A stretch of 45,797 bases of DNA from Candidatus Caccalectryoclostridium excrementigallinarum (GCA_018714485.1 DVNJ01000032.1:68135-113931); one strand, 5' to 3'. Positions 24,154 to 35,036 are shown, counted from the stretch's first letter. The notes: generated by a model from the sequence alone, not told the origin. Program-made: numbers and translations.

Positions 24154-25362
24154 TCAGGTCAACTTAAAGCCCGCCTGCAAGAGCGCGGCTTTTATTGCCT
24201 CTATATGTTCGAAATTGCGCGTTTCCATGAGAATGCGCAAGAAGCAGCCGTTGATGTCGCTGCTCTCGTTGCCCCTTTCGTGGTGAACGGCGATGACGTT
24301 GCCGCCCAAGTCGGCGATGATGCGCGAGACCTCTTTGAGCTGACCGGGCTTGTCCATAAGCTCGATACAGACGGAATAAGTCCTGCCCGATTTGAGCAAG
24401 CCGCGCTTGATGACGCGCGAGAGAATGGTGACGTCGATGTTGCCGCCCGAGACCAGGCAGCAGACCTTTTTGCCCTCGACGGGGATCTTGTCGAACATGA
24501 CCGCCGCCACGGAGACCGCGCCCGCGCCCTCGGCGATCATCTTCTGCTTTTCGATGAGCGCGAGGATAGCCGAGCAGATCTCGTCTTCCGTCACGGTGAC
24601 TATCCCGTCCACATACTTGGACACATATTCGAAGGTATGCTCGCCCGGCGTCTTGACGGCGATGCCGTCGGCGATGGTGGAAACGCTCGGGAGCGTCTCT
24701 ATCTTCTTGTCGCGCATGGCGTTGAACATGCTCGGCGCGCCCGCCGCCTGAACGCCGTAGACCTTGACGTCGGGGCGCAGCGACTTGACGGAGAAGGCAA
24801 GACCGGAGATGAGTCCGCCGCCGCCCACGGGCACCACTATGGCGTCCACGTCGTCGAGCTGATCGAGTATTTCCAGCCCGATCGTGCCCTGACCCGCGAT
24901 GACGTCCACGTCGTCGAAGGGATGGATAAAGGTGTAACCGAATTTATCTTTGAGTTCGAGCGCCTTGGCATAAGCGTCGTCGTAAACGCCCTTGACCAGG
25001 CAGACCTCGGCGCCGAGCGCCTTTGTCGCCTCGACCTTGGAGATGGGCGCGCCGTCGGGCAGGCAGATGAGCGACTTGACGCCGCTCCTCGTGGCGGCGA
25101 GCGCCACGCCCTGCGCATGGTTGCCCGCCGAGCAGGCGATGACGCCGCGCTGCTTTTCCTCGTCGGAAAGCTGAGATATCTTATAGTATGCGCCTCTGAC
25201 CTTGAACGAGCCGGTCACTTGCAGGCATTCCGTCTTGAGATAGACTTCGCATTTTTCGCTCAGTCTGCGCGCGGGGATCATGTCCGTCCTGCGAATGACG
25301 TCTTTTAAGATGAACGCCGCATGATACACCTTGTCCAAGGTGAGTTCGTCTTTCTTCTTCAT
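24154..25362 (-). CDS. ilvA: Threonine ammonia-lyase (threonine deaminase)
   Basis: PLP enzyme that turns threonine into 2-oxobutanoate and ammonia, the first step to isoleucine. The 402-residue protein has the PLP lysine in TGSFKVRG (Lys54), [10 protein letters not shown], the glycine loop [17 protein letters not shown] near the end of the catalytic domain, and a single C-terminal ACT-like domain ([14 protein letters not shown]). This layout is that of the short forms and not of the long E. coli IlvA. The ATG at 25362 has AAAGGAG upstream and overlaps the ilvD stop (ATGA); longer frames read back into ilvD. Operon: ilvD-ilvA-ridA-HAD. Confidence 0.95.
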   Translation of the reverse strand: MKKKDELTLDKVYHAAFILKDVIRRTDMIPARRLSEKCEVYLKTECLQVTGSFKVRGAYYKISQLSDEEKQRGVIACSAGNHAQGVALAATRSGVKSLICLPDGAPISKVEATKALGAEVCLVKGVYDDAYAKALELKDKFGYTFIHPFDDVDVIAGQGTIGLEILDQLDDVDAIVVPVGGGGLISGLAFSVKSLRPDVKVYGVQAAGAPSMFNAMRDKKIETLPSVSTIADGIAVKTPGEHTFEYVSKYVDGIVTVTEDEICSAILALIEKQKMIAEGAGAVSVAAVMFDKIPVEGKKVCCLVSGGNIDVTILSRVIKRGLLKSGRTYSVCIELMDKPGQLKEVSRIIADLGGNVIAVHHERGNESSDINGCFLRILMETRNFEHIEAIKAALLQAGFKLT

Positions 25363-27023
25363 GAAAGTATCGCTCCTTTGTCCGCGCTGCTCACCATCGC
25401 GGCATAACGTTTGAGCCACTTGCCCGGGATCTCCCGCTCGGGACGCACCCAATTTTTCCTGCGCTTCTCCATCTCTTCGTCCGAAACGCAGAGGTGAACC
25501 TTATATTGCGGGATATTTATCTCTATCGTGTCGCCCTCCTGAATGAGCGCGAACTCGCCGCCCGCGGCGGCTTCGGGAGAGACGTGACCTATGCTCGCTC
25601 CCCTGCTCGCGCCCGAGAACCTGCCGTCCGTGATGAGCGCCACGCTCTTGTCAAGCCCCATGCCGGCGAGAGCGGAGGTGGGATTGAGCATTTCGCGCAT
25701 GCCCGGTCCCCCTTTTGGACCTTCGTATTTGATCACGACGACGTCGCCGGGGTTGATCTTTCCCGCATAAATGGCGCTTATCGCCGCGTCTTCGCCGTCG
25801 AACACGCGCGCCTTGCCCTTATGCACGAGCATTTCGGGCGCCACGGCGCTGCGCTTGACCACGCAGCCGTTTTTGGCGATGTTGCCGAAGAGTATCGCCA
25901 GCCCGCCCGTCTTCGAATAGGGATCTTCGAGCGGACGTATCGCCTTTTGCGCGGCGGAAAGCCTGACGCCTTTGAGGTTTTCCGCCACCGTCTTGCCCGT
26001 GACCGTTTTGCAGTCTCCGTCCAAAAAGCCGCCGCGCAGCAGTTCGGACAAGACCGCCTGAACGCCGCCCGCAAAATAGAGATCCTGGATATGCGTGGGA
26101 CCCGCGGGCGCGAGATGGCAAAGGTTGGGCGTTTTTTCGCTTATTTCGTTGAACATATTGAGGTCGAGCCCGACCCCCGCTTCGTGCGCGATCGCCAAAA
26201 GATGCAGCACGGAATTGGAAGAACAGCCCAAAGCCATGTCGCAGGTGACGGCGTTGCGTATGGAACGCTCGTTGATGATGTCGCGCGCGGTGATGTTTTT
26301 GTTCACCATCTCCACGATCGCGGCGCCCGCATGCTTGGCGAGAATTATCCTCTCGCTGTAAACGGCGGGTATGGTGCCGTTTCCGGGCAGCGCGATACCG
26401 ATGGCTTCGCAGAGGCAGTTCATGGAGTTCGCCGTATACATTCCCGCGCAGGAACCGCAGCCGGGGCAGCAGCGCGCGGTGATGTCGTCGAGCTGCTTGT
26501 CGTCGATGAGTCCCGCCTTGCGCGCGCCCACCGATTCGAACATTTTGGAGAGGGAAACTTCCTCGCCGCAGACGTTGCCCGCCAGCATGGGACCGCCGCT
26601 GACCACCACCGCGGGCAGATCCAGCCTGCAAGCCGCCATGACCATGCCGGGCACTATCTTGTCGCAGTTGGGCACGAGCACCATGCCGTCAAAGAGATGC
26701 GCATTGACCATGGTCTCCACGCTGTCGGCGATCAGCTCGCGCGAAGGCAGCGAATATTTCATGCCGATATGCCCCATGGCGATGCCGTCGCATACGCCGA
26801 TCGCGGGCACGAGCACGGGAGTGCCGCCCGCCGCGTATACGCCCGCCTTGACCGCGTTTGCTATCTTGTCAAGGTTGATGTGACCGGGCACTATCTCGCT
26901 GTAAGCGGAAACCACGGCGATGAGCGGCTTTTTCAGCTCCTCGTCCGAAAAACCGCACGCCTTTAACAGCGAACGCTGAGGGGCGCTCTCCGCCCTGTCC
27001 GTAAAATAACTGCTTCTTAACAT
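25359..27023 (-). CDS. ilvD: Dihydroxy-acid dehydratase
   Basis: Fe-S dehydratase that makes the 2-oxo acids of valine and isoleucine from dihydroxy acids. The 554-residue protein carries [12 protein letters not shown] and [18 protein letters not shown], which supply the cluster cysteines, plus [11 protein letters not shown] and [11 protein letters not shown] near the substrate site. The start at 27023 has GAGGAG eight bases before; the longer open frame upstream is a hairpin region and not coding. First gene of the ilvD-ilvA-ridA-HAD operon. An inverted repeat (27044-27095) lies between the hairpin array and the ribosome site. Confidence 0.96.
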   Translation of the reverse strand: MLRSSYFTDRAESAPQRSLLKACGFSDEELKKPLIAVVSAYSEIVPGHINLDKIANAVKAGVYAAGGTPVLVPAIGVCDGIAMGHIGMKYSLPSRELIADSVETMVNAHLFDGMVLVPNCDKIVPGMVMAACRLDLPAVVVSGGPMLAGNVCGEEVSLSKMFESVGARKAGLIDDKQLDDITARCCPGCGSCAGMYTANSMNCLCEAIGIALPGNGTIPAVYSERIILAKHAGAAIVEMVNKNITARDIINERSIRNAVTCDMALGCSSNSVLHLLAIAHEAGVGLDLNMFNEISEKTPNLCHLAPAGPTHIQDLYFAGGVQAVLSELLRGGFLDGDCKTVTGKTVAENLKGVRLSAAQKAIRPLEDPYSKTGGLAILFGNIAKNGCVVKRSAVAPEMLVHKGKARVFDGEDAAISAIYAGKINPGDVVVIKYEGPKGGPGMREMLNPTSALAGMGLDKSVALITDGRFSGASRGASIGHVSPEAAAGGEFALIQEGDTIEINIPQYKVHLCVSDEEMEKRRKNWVRPEREIPGKWLKRYAAMVSSADKGAILS

Positions 27024-27043
27024 CTTGTTCTCCTCTATGTCCT

Positions 27044-27308
27044 GCGCAAGGGCACAATGAGCATTAAGCGAAATCGTGCGCCCTTGCGAAGGACGTGATA
27101 TTTTTCGGCAGATAAAAGGGTAACGTTTGCGCCGCCTTTCTTTCTGCCGAAAAGTGAAATGTTTTTGCCAAGGCAAAAACGTGAAATGCGCTCTTAAACC
27201 GCTGCGCGACGAAAGAGCGCGTGAAATGTTTGCTCATACTGCCGCAAAGCGGCGCTTCGCAAACGTTGCGGCGGGCAGCGTGACGGCAGCGTGACGCTGC
27301 ATCCCTTA
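27044..27308 (-). repeat. Tandem hairpin array punctuated by GTGAAAT (ATTTCAC on the minus strand)
   Basis: GTGAAAT occurs at 27164-27170, 27191-27197 and 27231-27237 on the plus strand, each placed directly between hairpins: TTTTCGGCAGA/TCTGCCGAAAA (27112-27163), GTTTTTGCC/GGCAAAAAC (27171-27190), GCGCTCTT/AAGAGCGC (27198-27230) and GTTTGC/GCAAAC (27238-27274). Before them lies CGCAAGGG/CCCTTGCG (27044-27095), and after them CAGCGT/ACGCTG. No gene is present. Confidence 0.75.
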
Positions 27309-27728
27309 TGCATTGAAGTCACTTTTCCGTATTTTCAAGTTACTTCTTCGCACGACTTTTTCCTATTAATGTTCGACTTCCCGCCACCGAAAATCGCACT
27401 TTTCGGTGTGCGCACCTTGGGCAAGGCGACTGCCTTGCGCGCCGCTCGGCGGCGGAAGAGGTGAAGTTTTGCGGCAAACGTCAAGCGCGCTCACTTTCAA
27501 CTTCGCCGCAAAACGAGGGGAAACCGCGGCTCAAGAAAACGATCTTGCGGCGAAACAGAGTTCCGCCGCAACGCGCAACATTGCGCTCTGTCCGCCAAGT
27601 CGTTTTCGAATGGCGGGGTGTCCCCTCAAGCGTAACCGCAAAATGTCGCGGGCAGATAAAGTTCGACTGCTCTTGCCCTATCCCGCGGCATTTTCAACCG
27701 GCGGTTATGTCGTGTGTCCCCTCTCTAA
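27309..27728. other. Gene-free stretch upstream of the ilvD leader
   Basis: About 420 bp with no credible gene. Further hairpins are visible: CACCGAAAA/TTTTCGGTG (27395-27418) and GCAAGGC/GCCTTGC (about 27431-27449). A GAGGGG near 27515 can pair with CCCCTC near 27632. Open frames on the plus strand are short, biased and lack ribosome sites. I see no T-box motif for ilvD. Confidence 0.4.
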
Positions 27729-27791
27729 GCGAAAGAGGAAAAGGCTGTTCCCGCTTGCAACGGGAAAAGCCTTATCTTTTTTCTCTTTCGC
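27729..27791 (-). terminator. Terminator after ilvC
   Basis: Nested inverted repeat: GCGAAAGAG/CTCTTTCGC enclosing AAGGCTGTTCCCG / CGGGAAAAGCCTT (27741-27773). A T/C-rich run follows the inner stem on both strands. It starts at the ilvC stop codon. Confidence 0.65.
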
Positions 27792-28871
<1,080 letters not shown>

Positions 28872-30536
28872 TCAATGCATGGTGACGATGTCGTCGATAG
28901 TCTTACCCGCGGGTATCATGGGGAAGACCATCTCGTCGCGGTCGATGACCGCGTCGATGACCACGGGCTTGTCCTTTATCTTCACCGCCTTCTCGAGCGC
29001 CGCGTTCAGCTCCTCGAGCGTCGTGCACTTAAAGCCCACGCCGCCGAACGCCTCCGCCAGCTTGACATAATCCGTCTTGCGGTCGAGCGTGGTGCAGGAA
29101 TAACGCTTGCCGTAAAAGAGCGTCTGCCACTGCCTGACCATGCCCAGCACGCAGTTGTCGAGAATGACCGAGATCACGGGCAGCTTATAGGTCACCGCCG
29201 TGCAAAGCTCGTTGAGATTCATATGGAAGCAGCCGTCCGAGGTGATGTCCACCACGGTGCGCTCGGGGAACGCCGCCTTGGCGCCCATGCTCGCGCCGTA
29301 GGCAAAGCCCATCGTGCCCAAGCCGCCCGAGGAAAGGAAGGAGCGGGGCGAAAGATTCTTGCAATACTGCGCCGCCCACATTTGGTGCTGACCCACGTCC
29401 GTGACCATGATCCCGTTCTTGCCCATATGCTCGCAGACCGCGCCGATGACCTCGAAGGGCTGCAAGACGCCCTCTTTATGCACGGGATACTTGTCCTCGC
29501 TCTGCAGGGCGCGCAGATGATCGAGCCATTCCTTTCTCTCTTTCTTCTCTATCTCGGGCAAAAGCGCTTTGAGAACGTGCGCCACGTCGCCCACGAGCGA
29601 ATAAGAGGAAGATACGTTCTTGTTGATCTCGGCGCTGTCGATGTCGATATGAATGACCTTCGCCTTTTGCGCGAATTTTTTCTTGTTGGTGGCGACGCGG
29701 TCGGAAAAGCGCGTGCCCACGGCGATGACGAGATCGGACTCCGCGACCGCCATATTCGCCGAACGGAAACCGTGATGCCCCAAAAGCCTGAGATCGAGCG
29801 GCGCGTTTTCGCAAGCCGCCGTCCCCATCAGCGTGTTCGTGCAGGGGAAGTTGCCCTTTTGCAAGAACTCGGAAAGCTCTTTCGACGCGCCCGAGCTGAT
29901 GACACCGCCGCCATAGAGCACGACGGGGCGCTCGCTCTCGTTGATCATCTTCGCCGCCTTCTTTATGTCCTCTTTGTCGAATCTGTCATGCTTGATCGGC
30001 TCGACCTTGGGCGCGGGCGTGAACTCGCATTCCGCCGCCGTGACGTCCTTGGTGATGTCCACCAAAACGGGACCGGGACGATCCGAGCAGGCTATCCTGA
30101 ACGCCTCGCGCAGCGTGTCCGCCAGCTCTTCCACCTTGCGCACCACGAAGTTATGCTTGGTGATGGGCATGGTTATGCCGGCGATATAAACTTCCTGGAA
30201 GCTGTCCAGACCGATGAGGTCGGAAGCGACGTTGGCGGTTATGGCGACGACGGGGACGCTGTCCATGAACGCCGTGGCGATACCCGTGACCAGGTTGGTC
30301 GCGCCGGGACCGGAGGTGGCGAAGACCACGCCCGTCTTGCCCGTGGCGCGCGCATAGCCGTCCGCCGCATGCGCGGCGCCCTGTTCGTGCGCGGTGGTGA
30401 TGTGCCTGATCCTGTCGGAATTCTTGTAAAGCGCGTCGTAAATGTTGAGTATCGCGCCGCCCGGATAACCGAAAACGGTGTCCACTCCCTGCTCCGCGAG
30501 CACTTCTATCACGATCTGCGAACCGTTTATCTTCAT
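28872..30536 (-). CDS. ilvB: Acetolactate synthase, large (catalytic) subunit
   Basis: TPP enzyme making acetolactate or acetohydroxybutyrate, the committed step of valine/isoleucine synthesis. The 554-residue protein has Glu51 in HEQGAAHAADGYAR (TPP activation), FATSGPGATNL, and the TPP-Mg motif TSDGCFHMN, where the usual GDG is SDG. A GGGGTGG ribosome site precedes the ATG, and a TTGACA-17-TATTAT promoter lies upstream. Notably no regulatory subunit gene (ilvN/ilvH) lies between ilvB and ilvC; it may be elsewhere. The set of stretches fits the anabolic form more than catabolic AlsS, but this is a judgement. Confidence 0.94.
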   Translation of the reverse strand: MKINGSQIVIEVLAEQGVDTVFGYPGGAILNIYDALYKNSDRIRHITTAHEQGAAHAADGYARATGKTGVVFATSGPGATNLVTGIATAFMDSVPVVAITANVASDLIGLDSFQEVYIAGITMPITKHNFVVRKVEELADTLREAFRIACSDRPGPVLVDITKDVTAAECEFTPAPKVEPIKHDRFDKEDIKKAAKMINESERPVVLYGGGVISSGASKELSEFLQKGNFPCTNTLMGTAACENAPLDLRLLGHHGFRSANMAVAESDLVIAVGTRFSDRVATNKKKFAQKAKVIHIDIDSAEINKNVSSSYSLVGDVAHVLKALLPEIEKKERKEWLDHLRALQSEDKYPVHKEGVLQPFEVIGAVCEHMGKNGIMVTDVGQHQMWAAQYCKNLSPRSFLSSGGLGTMGFAYGASMGAKAAFPERTVVDITSDGCFHMNLNELCTAVTYKLPVISVILDNCVLGMVRQWQTLFYGKRYSCTTLDRKTDYVKLAEAFGGVGFKCTTLEELNAALEKAVKIKDKPVVIDAVIDRDEMVFPMIPAGKTIDDIVTMH

Positions 30537-30553
30537 TGTCCACCCCTGTTTGG

Positions 30554-30569
30554 TATAAATATATTTATA
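30554..30569. promoter_or_regulatory. 16-bp AT palindrome at the ilvB transcription start (possible operator)
   Basis: TATAAATATATTTATA is a perfect inverted repeat lying just after the -10 box and over the expected start of the ilvB transcript. It could bind a repressor; no known operator is recognised. Confidence 0.4.
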
Positions 30570-30572
30570 GAT

Positions 30573-30601
30573 ATAATATCCTTACGCGCCGCCGTTGTCA
30601 A
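30573..30601 (-). promoter_or_regulatory. Promoter of ilvB-ilvC
   Basis: TTGACA (-35, 30601-30596) and TATTAT (-10, 30578-30573), spacer 17 bp, about 40 bp before the ilvB ATG. Confidence 0.8.
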
Positions 30602-30664
30602 GCGTTTTTTGCGCGCGCATAAACAAAAACGCCCGAGCCTTGACGCCCGAGCGCGATACTTTCC

Positions 30665-32281
30665 TTATCCGTCGCCGTTTTCGTGAGCCAACTGTCTGAG
30701 CTTGCCCGCGTCCACCTTGCCCACGGCGGTGCGCGGCAGCCTGTCCATGAAGATTATCTCGCGCGGACGGGCGTAAACGATGAGTTTTTGCTCGCAGGCG
30801 CGCATTATCTCCCGCCTCGCCTTTTCCTCGTCCGCCCCCTTTTCGAGCGCGCAATAAAGGCGCATGAACTCCCTTTCTCCGCTGCTCACCTTGAGCGCGT
30901 AACTCTCGGCAACGTCGGGAACGTCGCCCGCGACCTCGCATATCTCCTGCGGATAGACGACGACGCCGCTCACCTTTTCGGCGGCTTTTATCCTGTCGTT
31001 GAAAAAGACTCTCCCCTCTTCATCCACTCTGCCCGAGTCGCCCGTTCTCAGCCATTTTTCCCCGCCGATGTTCAAAAACACGCGGGAATTGTCCGCGCCG
31101 CGATAACCTTTCATCAAGGTGGGCGCGCTGACGATAAGCTCGCCCGTCTCTCCCGCGGGCAAGATCTTTTCCCCGTCGCAGCAGGCTATCTTTATCCCGT
31201 GCAGCGGCTTGCCCATGCAACCCTTGATATATTCTCCCGGCTCGTTGACGCAGCAGACGGTGACGCACTCGGTCTGACCGTACCCCTCCAAGAGGCAGGC
31301 GGAAGAGCCTATCTTTTTCAGCTCGCCGTCAAACTGCTTTTTGAGCGCAGAGGTAAGCTTGTCCCCGCCGCAGAAGATATGGCGGACGCCCTTCATGGCG
31401 GCAAAAGCCGCGCCGCCGCCCAGCATCTTCTTATACATGAGCGGTACGCCCGCAATGATGGTCACGCCCCGCTTTTTCACTAGCGAGAGCACCTCTTTGG
31501 TGGAATATTTGGGGACCATGACGCTCTCTATCCCGCGCGAGAGCATGGAATGCATGCAAACTCCCAGCCCGAACCCGTGGAAAATGGGCAGCACCATCAG
31601 CGAAACGTCCCTGTTGCCGTCGTAATCCTCGATGACATAGGTGAGACATTCGGTGAGTTCGTTGAACGCCCTGTTTTGCAACTCGATGGCTTTGGGCTTT
31701 CCCGTCGTGCCGCCCGAATGCATGAGCACGGCGACGTCCTCTCCCCCGCCGACGGGCGCGCCCTCGTGCGGCTTGAACTCCTTCATTATGCTCCGCCAAC
31801 TCTTCACTCCCTCGAAGGTGCGCTCTTTCGCCCGCCTGTATATCCCCGCGACAAGGGGCGGAAGATAATCGGACGCCGCCGCCGTGACCACGGGGCAGCC
31901 GGGATCGAGCGCCGCGCCGTTTTGCGCGAAATAGCCCTCGAAGGTGAGCAAAAGCTTGCTGCCCGCGTCTCTCGTCATCGCCGAAAGGGGCAGCGGCGGC
32001 ATGAGCGGATGCACGAGATTGGCGATCGCGCCCAACTTGTTCACCGCATAAAAAGCGGCGGTCGCGGAGGGAAGATTGGGCAGATGAATGGTGACGACGT
32101 CCCCCTTTTTTATGCCCAAAGAGCAAAGATAAGCGCAAAACTTTCCCGAATCCTCGAAAAGCCTTTTTTTGCTTATCTCTCTGCCCTTGAAAAATATGAC
32201 CGTCTTGGAGTCGGGAAAGTCCCCCGACCCGTCGCGGACATATTCGAACATGGTCTGATGAGTGTTGATCGCTCTGCCCAT
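30665..32281 (-). CDS. AMP-dependent synthetase/acyl-CoA ligase
   Basis: A 538-residue adenylate-forming (ANL) enzyme, most like long-chain fatty acid:CoA ligases. It has the P-loop-like MHSGGTTGKPKA, LPIFHGFGLG, the adenine-contact EGYGQTE, RTGDSGRVDEEGRVFF, and the C-terminal catalytic lysine in PRTAVGKVD. It activates a carboxylic acid as an acyl-AMP, then thioester; the acid is not known. No acyl carrier protein, PKS or NRPS gene is adjacent, so general fatty acid activation is the simplest reading. It follows the aminotransferase by 46 bp, but a hairpin lies between them. Confidence 0.88.
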   Translation of the reverse strand: MGRAINTHQTMFEYVRDGSGDFPDSKTVIFFKGREISKKRLFEDSGKFCAYLCSLGIKKGDVVTIHLPNLPSATAAFYAVNKLGAIANLVHPLMPPLPLSAMTRDAGSKLLLTFEGYFAQNGAALDPGCPVVTAAASDYLPPLVAGIYRRAKERTFEGVKSWRSIMKEFKPHEGAPVGGGEDVAVLMHSGGTTGKPKAIELQNRAFNELTECLTYVIEDYDGNRDVSLMVLPIFHGFGLGVCMHSMLSRGIESVMVPKYSTKEVLSLVKKRGVTIIAGVPLMYKKMLGGGAAFAAMKGVRHIFCGGDKLTSALKKQFDGELKKIGSSACLLEGYGQTECVTVCCVNEPGEYIKGCMGKPLHGIKIACCDGEKILPAGETGELIVSAPTLMKGYRGADNSRVFLNIGGEKWLRTGDSGRVDEEGRVFFNDRIKAAEKVSGVVVYPQEICEVAGDVPDVAESYALKVSSGEREFMRLYCALEKGADEEKARREIMRACEQKLIVYARPREIIFMDRLPRTAVGKVDAGKLRQLAHENGDG

Positions 32282-32301
32282 AATTTCCCTTTGCGCGCAT
32301 C

Positions 32302-32325
32302 AGCCGCCCGGGAGGGCGGCTTTTT
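32302..32325 (+). terminator. Plus-strand terminator-like hairpin between two minus-strand genes
   Basis: Stem GCCGCCC / GGGCGGC with loop GGGA, followed by TTTTT only in the plus direction. No plus-strand gene precedes it; it might stop antisense transcripts or act as an mRNA stability hairpin. Confidence 0.5.
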
Positions 32326-32327
32326 CC

Positions 32328-33605
32328 TTATTCCTCGCTCTTTCCGATCAGCTTGCTTATGCAGGCGACCTTGATGCAGCAGACGAGGACTTGCAGCGCC
32401 TCGGCGAACTCCTCTTCGCTCGCATAGGTGGGCGCGATACGGATATTGCTGTCCCTGTCGTCTATGCCGTAAGGGAAAGTGTCGCCCACGCCAGTGATGG
32501 TAAGCCCCACGCTCTTGCAAAGCCTTCCCACCTCTTTGGCGCAGCCGTCCAAAACGTCGAGGCTGATGAAATAGCCCCCGCGCGGCTTTGTCCAGCGCGC
32601 GATGCCGCTGCCCGAACCGAACTCTTCGGAGAACACTTCCTCGAATTTTTCAAACTTAGGGCGGATAAGAGCCGCCTGCTTTGCCATGATCGCGGCGATA
32701 TTCTCCGTGGACTGCAAATAAAGATAGTGCACATACTGCCAGACCTTATTGAATCCGATCGTCTGGAACTTCATATGCGAAAGCGTGTCGGCGATGTTGT
32801 TCTTGCTCGCCGCCATGACCGCGACGCCCGCGCCCGCGAAAGTTATCTTGGACGTGGAGGCGAACTCGTATATCCTGTCCGCCGTGCCCGCTTCCTTGGC
32901 GATCGCCATGATGTTGGCGAGCTTGTCGCCCTGCTCGTAAAGATCGTGCACGCAATAGGCGTTGTCCCAGAAAATGCGGAAGTCCTTGGCGGCAGTCTTC
33001 ATCTTGGCGAGCCTCTCCACCGTCTCGTCCGAGAAGGTGTAGCCGGTGGGGTTTTGATATTTGGGCACGCACCAGATGCCCTTCACGCTCTCGTCGTCCG
33101 CGACCAGGCGCTCGACAAGATCCATATTGGGTCCCGCGGGCGTCATGGGAACGTTGATCATCTCGATCCCGAAATGCTGGCAGATGGCGAAATGCCTGTC
33201 GTAGCCGGGGACGGGGCAGATAAACTTGACCTTGCCCTCGTTCCAGGGCTTGGAGCCGCAGACGCCGAACTGCATGGCGCGCTGAATGGTGTCGTACATG
33301 AGTTGCAGGCTGGCGTTACCGCCCACGATGGTCTCGTCTTTTTCCACTCCGAGCATCTTGGCAAAGAGTGCGCGCAGCTCGGGGATACCTTCAAGACCGC
33401 CATAATTGCGGTAATCGGGCTTGGGGAAGATAGTAGTCGAGCCGACCATGTCGAGCATGGGCATGGTGACGTCTAACTGCTCCGCGCTCGGCTTGCCGCG
33501 CGAAATGTCGAGAGAGATCTTTCTCTTCTTGATCTCTTTGAGCACCTTGTTCTGCTCGTCGAGAGCCTGTTGCAGCTCTTCCCTGCTCATTTGCGTGTAA
33601 TCCAT
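32328..33605 (-). CDS. Class I/II aminotransferase (aspartate aminotransferase Ic-like)
   Basis: A 425-residue PLP aminotransferase. The start pattern (EELQQALDEQNKVLKEIKKR then LDISRGKPS) and YGGLEGIPELRALF are typical of the type Ic aspartate aminotransferase group (Pfam Asp_aminotransf). Conserved points: PVPGYDRHF, KYQNPTGYTFS, WDNAYCVHDL and the PLP lysine in STSKITFAGAGV. It probably moves amino groups between aspartate or a similar amino acid and 2-oxoglutarate. Preceded by der 48 bp upstream. The exact substrate is inferred. Confidence 0.88.
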   Translation of the reverse strand: MDYTQMSREELQQALDEQNKVLKEIKKRKISLDISRGKPSAEQLDVTMPMLDMVGSTTIFPKPDYRNYGGLEGIPELRALFAKMLGVEKDETIVGGNASLQLMYDTIQRAMQFGVCGSKPWNEGKVKFICPVPGYDRHFAICQHFGIEMINVPMTPAGPNMDLVERLVADDESVKGIWCVPKYQNPTGYTFSDETVERLAKMKTAAKDFRIFWDNAYCVHDLYEQGDKLANIMAIAKEAGTADRIYEFASTSKITFAGAGVAVMAASKNNIADTLSHMKFQTIGFNKVWQYVHYLYLQSTENIAAIMAKQAALIRPKFEKFEEVFSEEFGSGSGIARWTKPRGGYFISLDVLDGCAKEVGRLCKSVGLTITGVGDTFPYGIDDRDSNIRIAPTYASEEEFAEALQVLVCCIKVACISKLIGKSEE

Positions 33606-33653
33606 ATGTTTTACCTCTTTGGAGATTTTTTCTCTTTTCGCCCCTTTTTCTCT

Positions 33654-34979
33654 TTATCTCTCGTCCTTGTAGCCGCGGCTGCGCCAGATCAGCCTGATCG
33701 GCGTGCCCTTGAAGCCGAAAGCGGTGCGCAGCCTGTTTTCCAAATATCTCTTGTAGCTGAAATGCAAAAGCTCGGCGTCGTTGACGAAAAAGACGAAGGT
33801 GGGCGGGCAGATCCCGTCCTGCGTGGCATAGAGGACTTTGAGCCTGCGCCCGTTGTAAGAGGGCGGCTCCTGCGCCAGCACGGCGTCGCGTAAGACGTCG
33901 TTCAATATGCCCGTCGTTACCCTTCTCGACGCCTGCGCATATGCCTCTTCGAGCATGTCGAGTGCCTTCGAAAGCCGCTGCCCCGTCTTGGCGGAGCCGT
34001 ATAAAACGCTCTTATAGTCCATGAATTTCAACTGCTCGTCCAACTCGGCGTTGAAAGCGTTGACCGTCGAGCCCGACTTTCCCTCTATCTTGTCCCATTT
34101 GTTCATCAAGATGACCGAGGGCTTGTTCTCCCTGTCGACATAGCCGCAGATCTTGACGTCCTGCTCGCTTATCCCCTCGCTCGCGTCGATGACGATGAGG
34201 ACGACGTCCGCGCGGCGCACCGCCGCCAAGGCGCGCATGACCGAATATTGCTCCACGCCCCTGTCCACGCTCGACTTTTTGCGCATGCCCGCCGTGTCTA
34301 TCAAGGTGAACTTTCTGCCCTTGACGTCGGTGAAGGGCGTGTCGATGGCGTCGCGCGTCGTCCCCGCGACGTCGCTCACGATCACCCTTTCATAGCCCAA
34401 GAGCGCATTGACGACCGAACTCTTTCCCGCGTTGGGCTTCCCCACTACGGCTATTTTCAGGCTCTCGTCCGCCCCCTCTTCCTCCGCGGCGGCAAAGCCC
34501 GCGCAGATGAGGTCGAGAAGGTCGCCCAAGCCCTTGCCCTGCTCGGCGGATATACCCACGACTTCGTCAAGCCCTAACTCGTAAAAGTCGAAGATCTTCT
34601 CCTGCTCGTTGTTGTCCAGCTTGTTCACCGCCACGATGACGGGCTTTTTGCTCTTGCGCAGATAGTCCGCCACGTCGCGATCGCTCGCGGTAAGCCCCGC
34701 CTTTCCGTCCACGAGAAAGACTATCACCTCGGCAAGATCCACCGCCACTTCCGCCTGCAAGCGGATATGCCGCCACATCTTGTCCTCGCTCTTGATCTCC
34801 AACCCGCCCGTGTCGATGAGCGTAAAGTTGCGCCCGCACCACTCCGCGTCGCAGACGACCCGATCGCGCGTGACGCCGGGCGCGTCCTCGACGATGGAGA
34901 CGCGCTTTCCCGTGAGTTTATTGAAAAGAGTGGACTTGCCCACGTTGGGTCTGCCCACGATGGCGACAACGGGTTTCAT
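33654..34979 (-). CDS. der: Ribosome-associated GTPase Der (EngA)
   Basis: A 441-residue double GTPase needed for assembly of the 50S ribosomal subunit. The first G domain has GRPNVGKST, DTGG and NKLD; the second GKPNAGKSS, DTAG and NKWD; a KH-like domain follows, ending in FKGTPIRLIWRSR. Both domains look active. The ATG at 34979 begins the first G domain (MKPVVAIVGRP); an upstream TTG would add six residues that overlap a TATAAT box. No ribosome site is seen and the -10 lies nine bases before the ATG, so the mRNA may be nearly leaderless. Confidence 0.97.
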   Translation of the reverse strand: MKPVVAIVGRPNVGKSTLFNKLTGKRVSIVEDAPGVTRDRVVCDAEWCGRNFTLIDTGGLEIKSEDKMWRHIRLQAEVAVDLAEVIVFLVDGKAGLTASDRDVADYLRKSKKPVIVAVNKLDNNEQEKIFDFYELGLDEVVGISAEQGKGLGDLLDLICAGFAAAEEEGADESLKIAVVGKPNAGKSSVVNALLGYERVIVSDVAGTTRDAIDTPFTDVKGRKFTLIDTAGMRKKSSVDRGVEQYSVMRALAAVRRADVVLIVIDASEGISEQDVKICGYVDRENKPSVILMNKWDKIEGKSGSTVNAFNAELDEQLKFMDYKSVLYGSAKTGQRLSKALDMLEEAYAQASRRVTTGILNDVLRDAVLAQEPPSYNGRRLKVLYATQDGICPPTFVFFVNDAELLHFSYKRYLENRLRTAFGFKGTPIRLIWRSRGYKDER

Positions 34980-34988
34980 ACTTACGCC

Positions 34989-35017
34989 ATTATACAATAT
35001 CTGCGCGCATAAGTAAA
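34989..35017 (-). promoter_or_regulatory. Promoter abutting der (possible near-leaderless mRNA)
   Basis: TTTACT (-35, 35017-35012), 17 bp, TATAAT (-10, 34994-34989), then nine bases to the ATG. Confidence 0.55.
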
Positions 35018-35036
35018 GTATTTGACCGCTTTTCCC

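Noticed and set aside
27510..27530. GGGGAAACCGCGG resembling a T-box core
   Set aside because: It is on the strand opposite ilvD and lacks the full AGGGTGG-ACCGCG core, specifier stem and downstream gene.
30623..30655. CTCGGGCGT repeated twice before TTTTT after the acyl-CoA synthetase gene
   Set aside because: The two copies are direct, not inverted, so they form no proper terminator stem.
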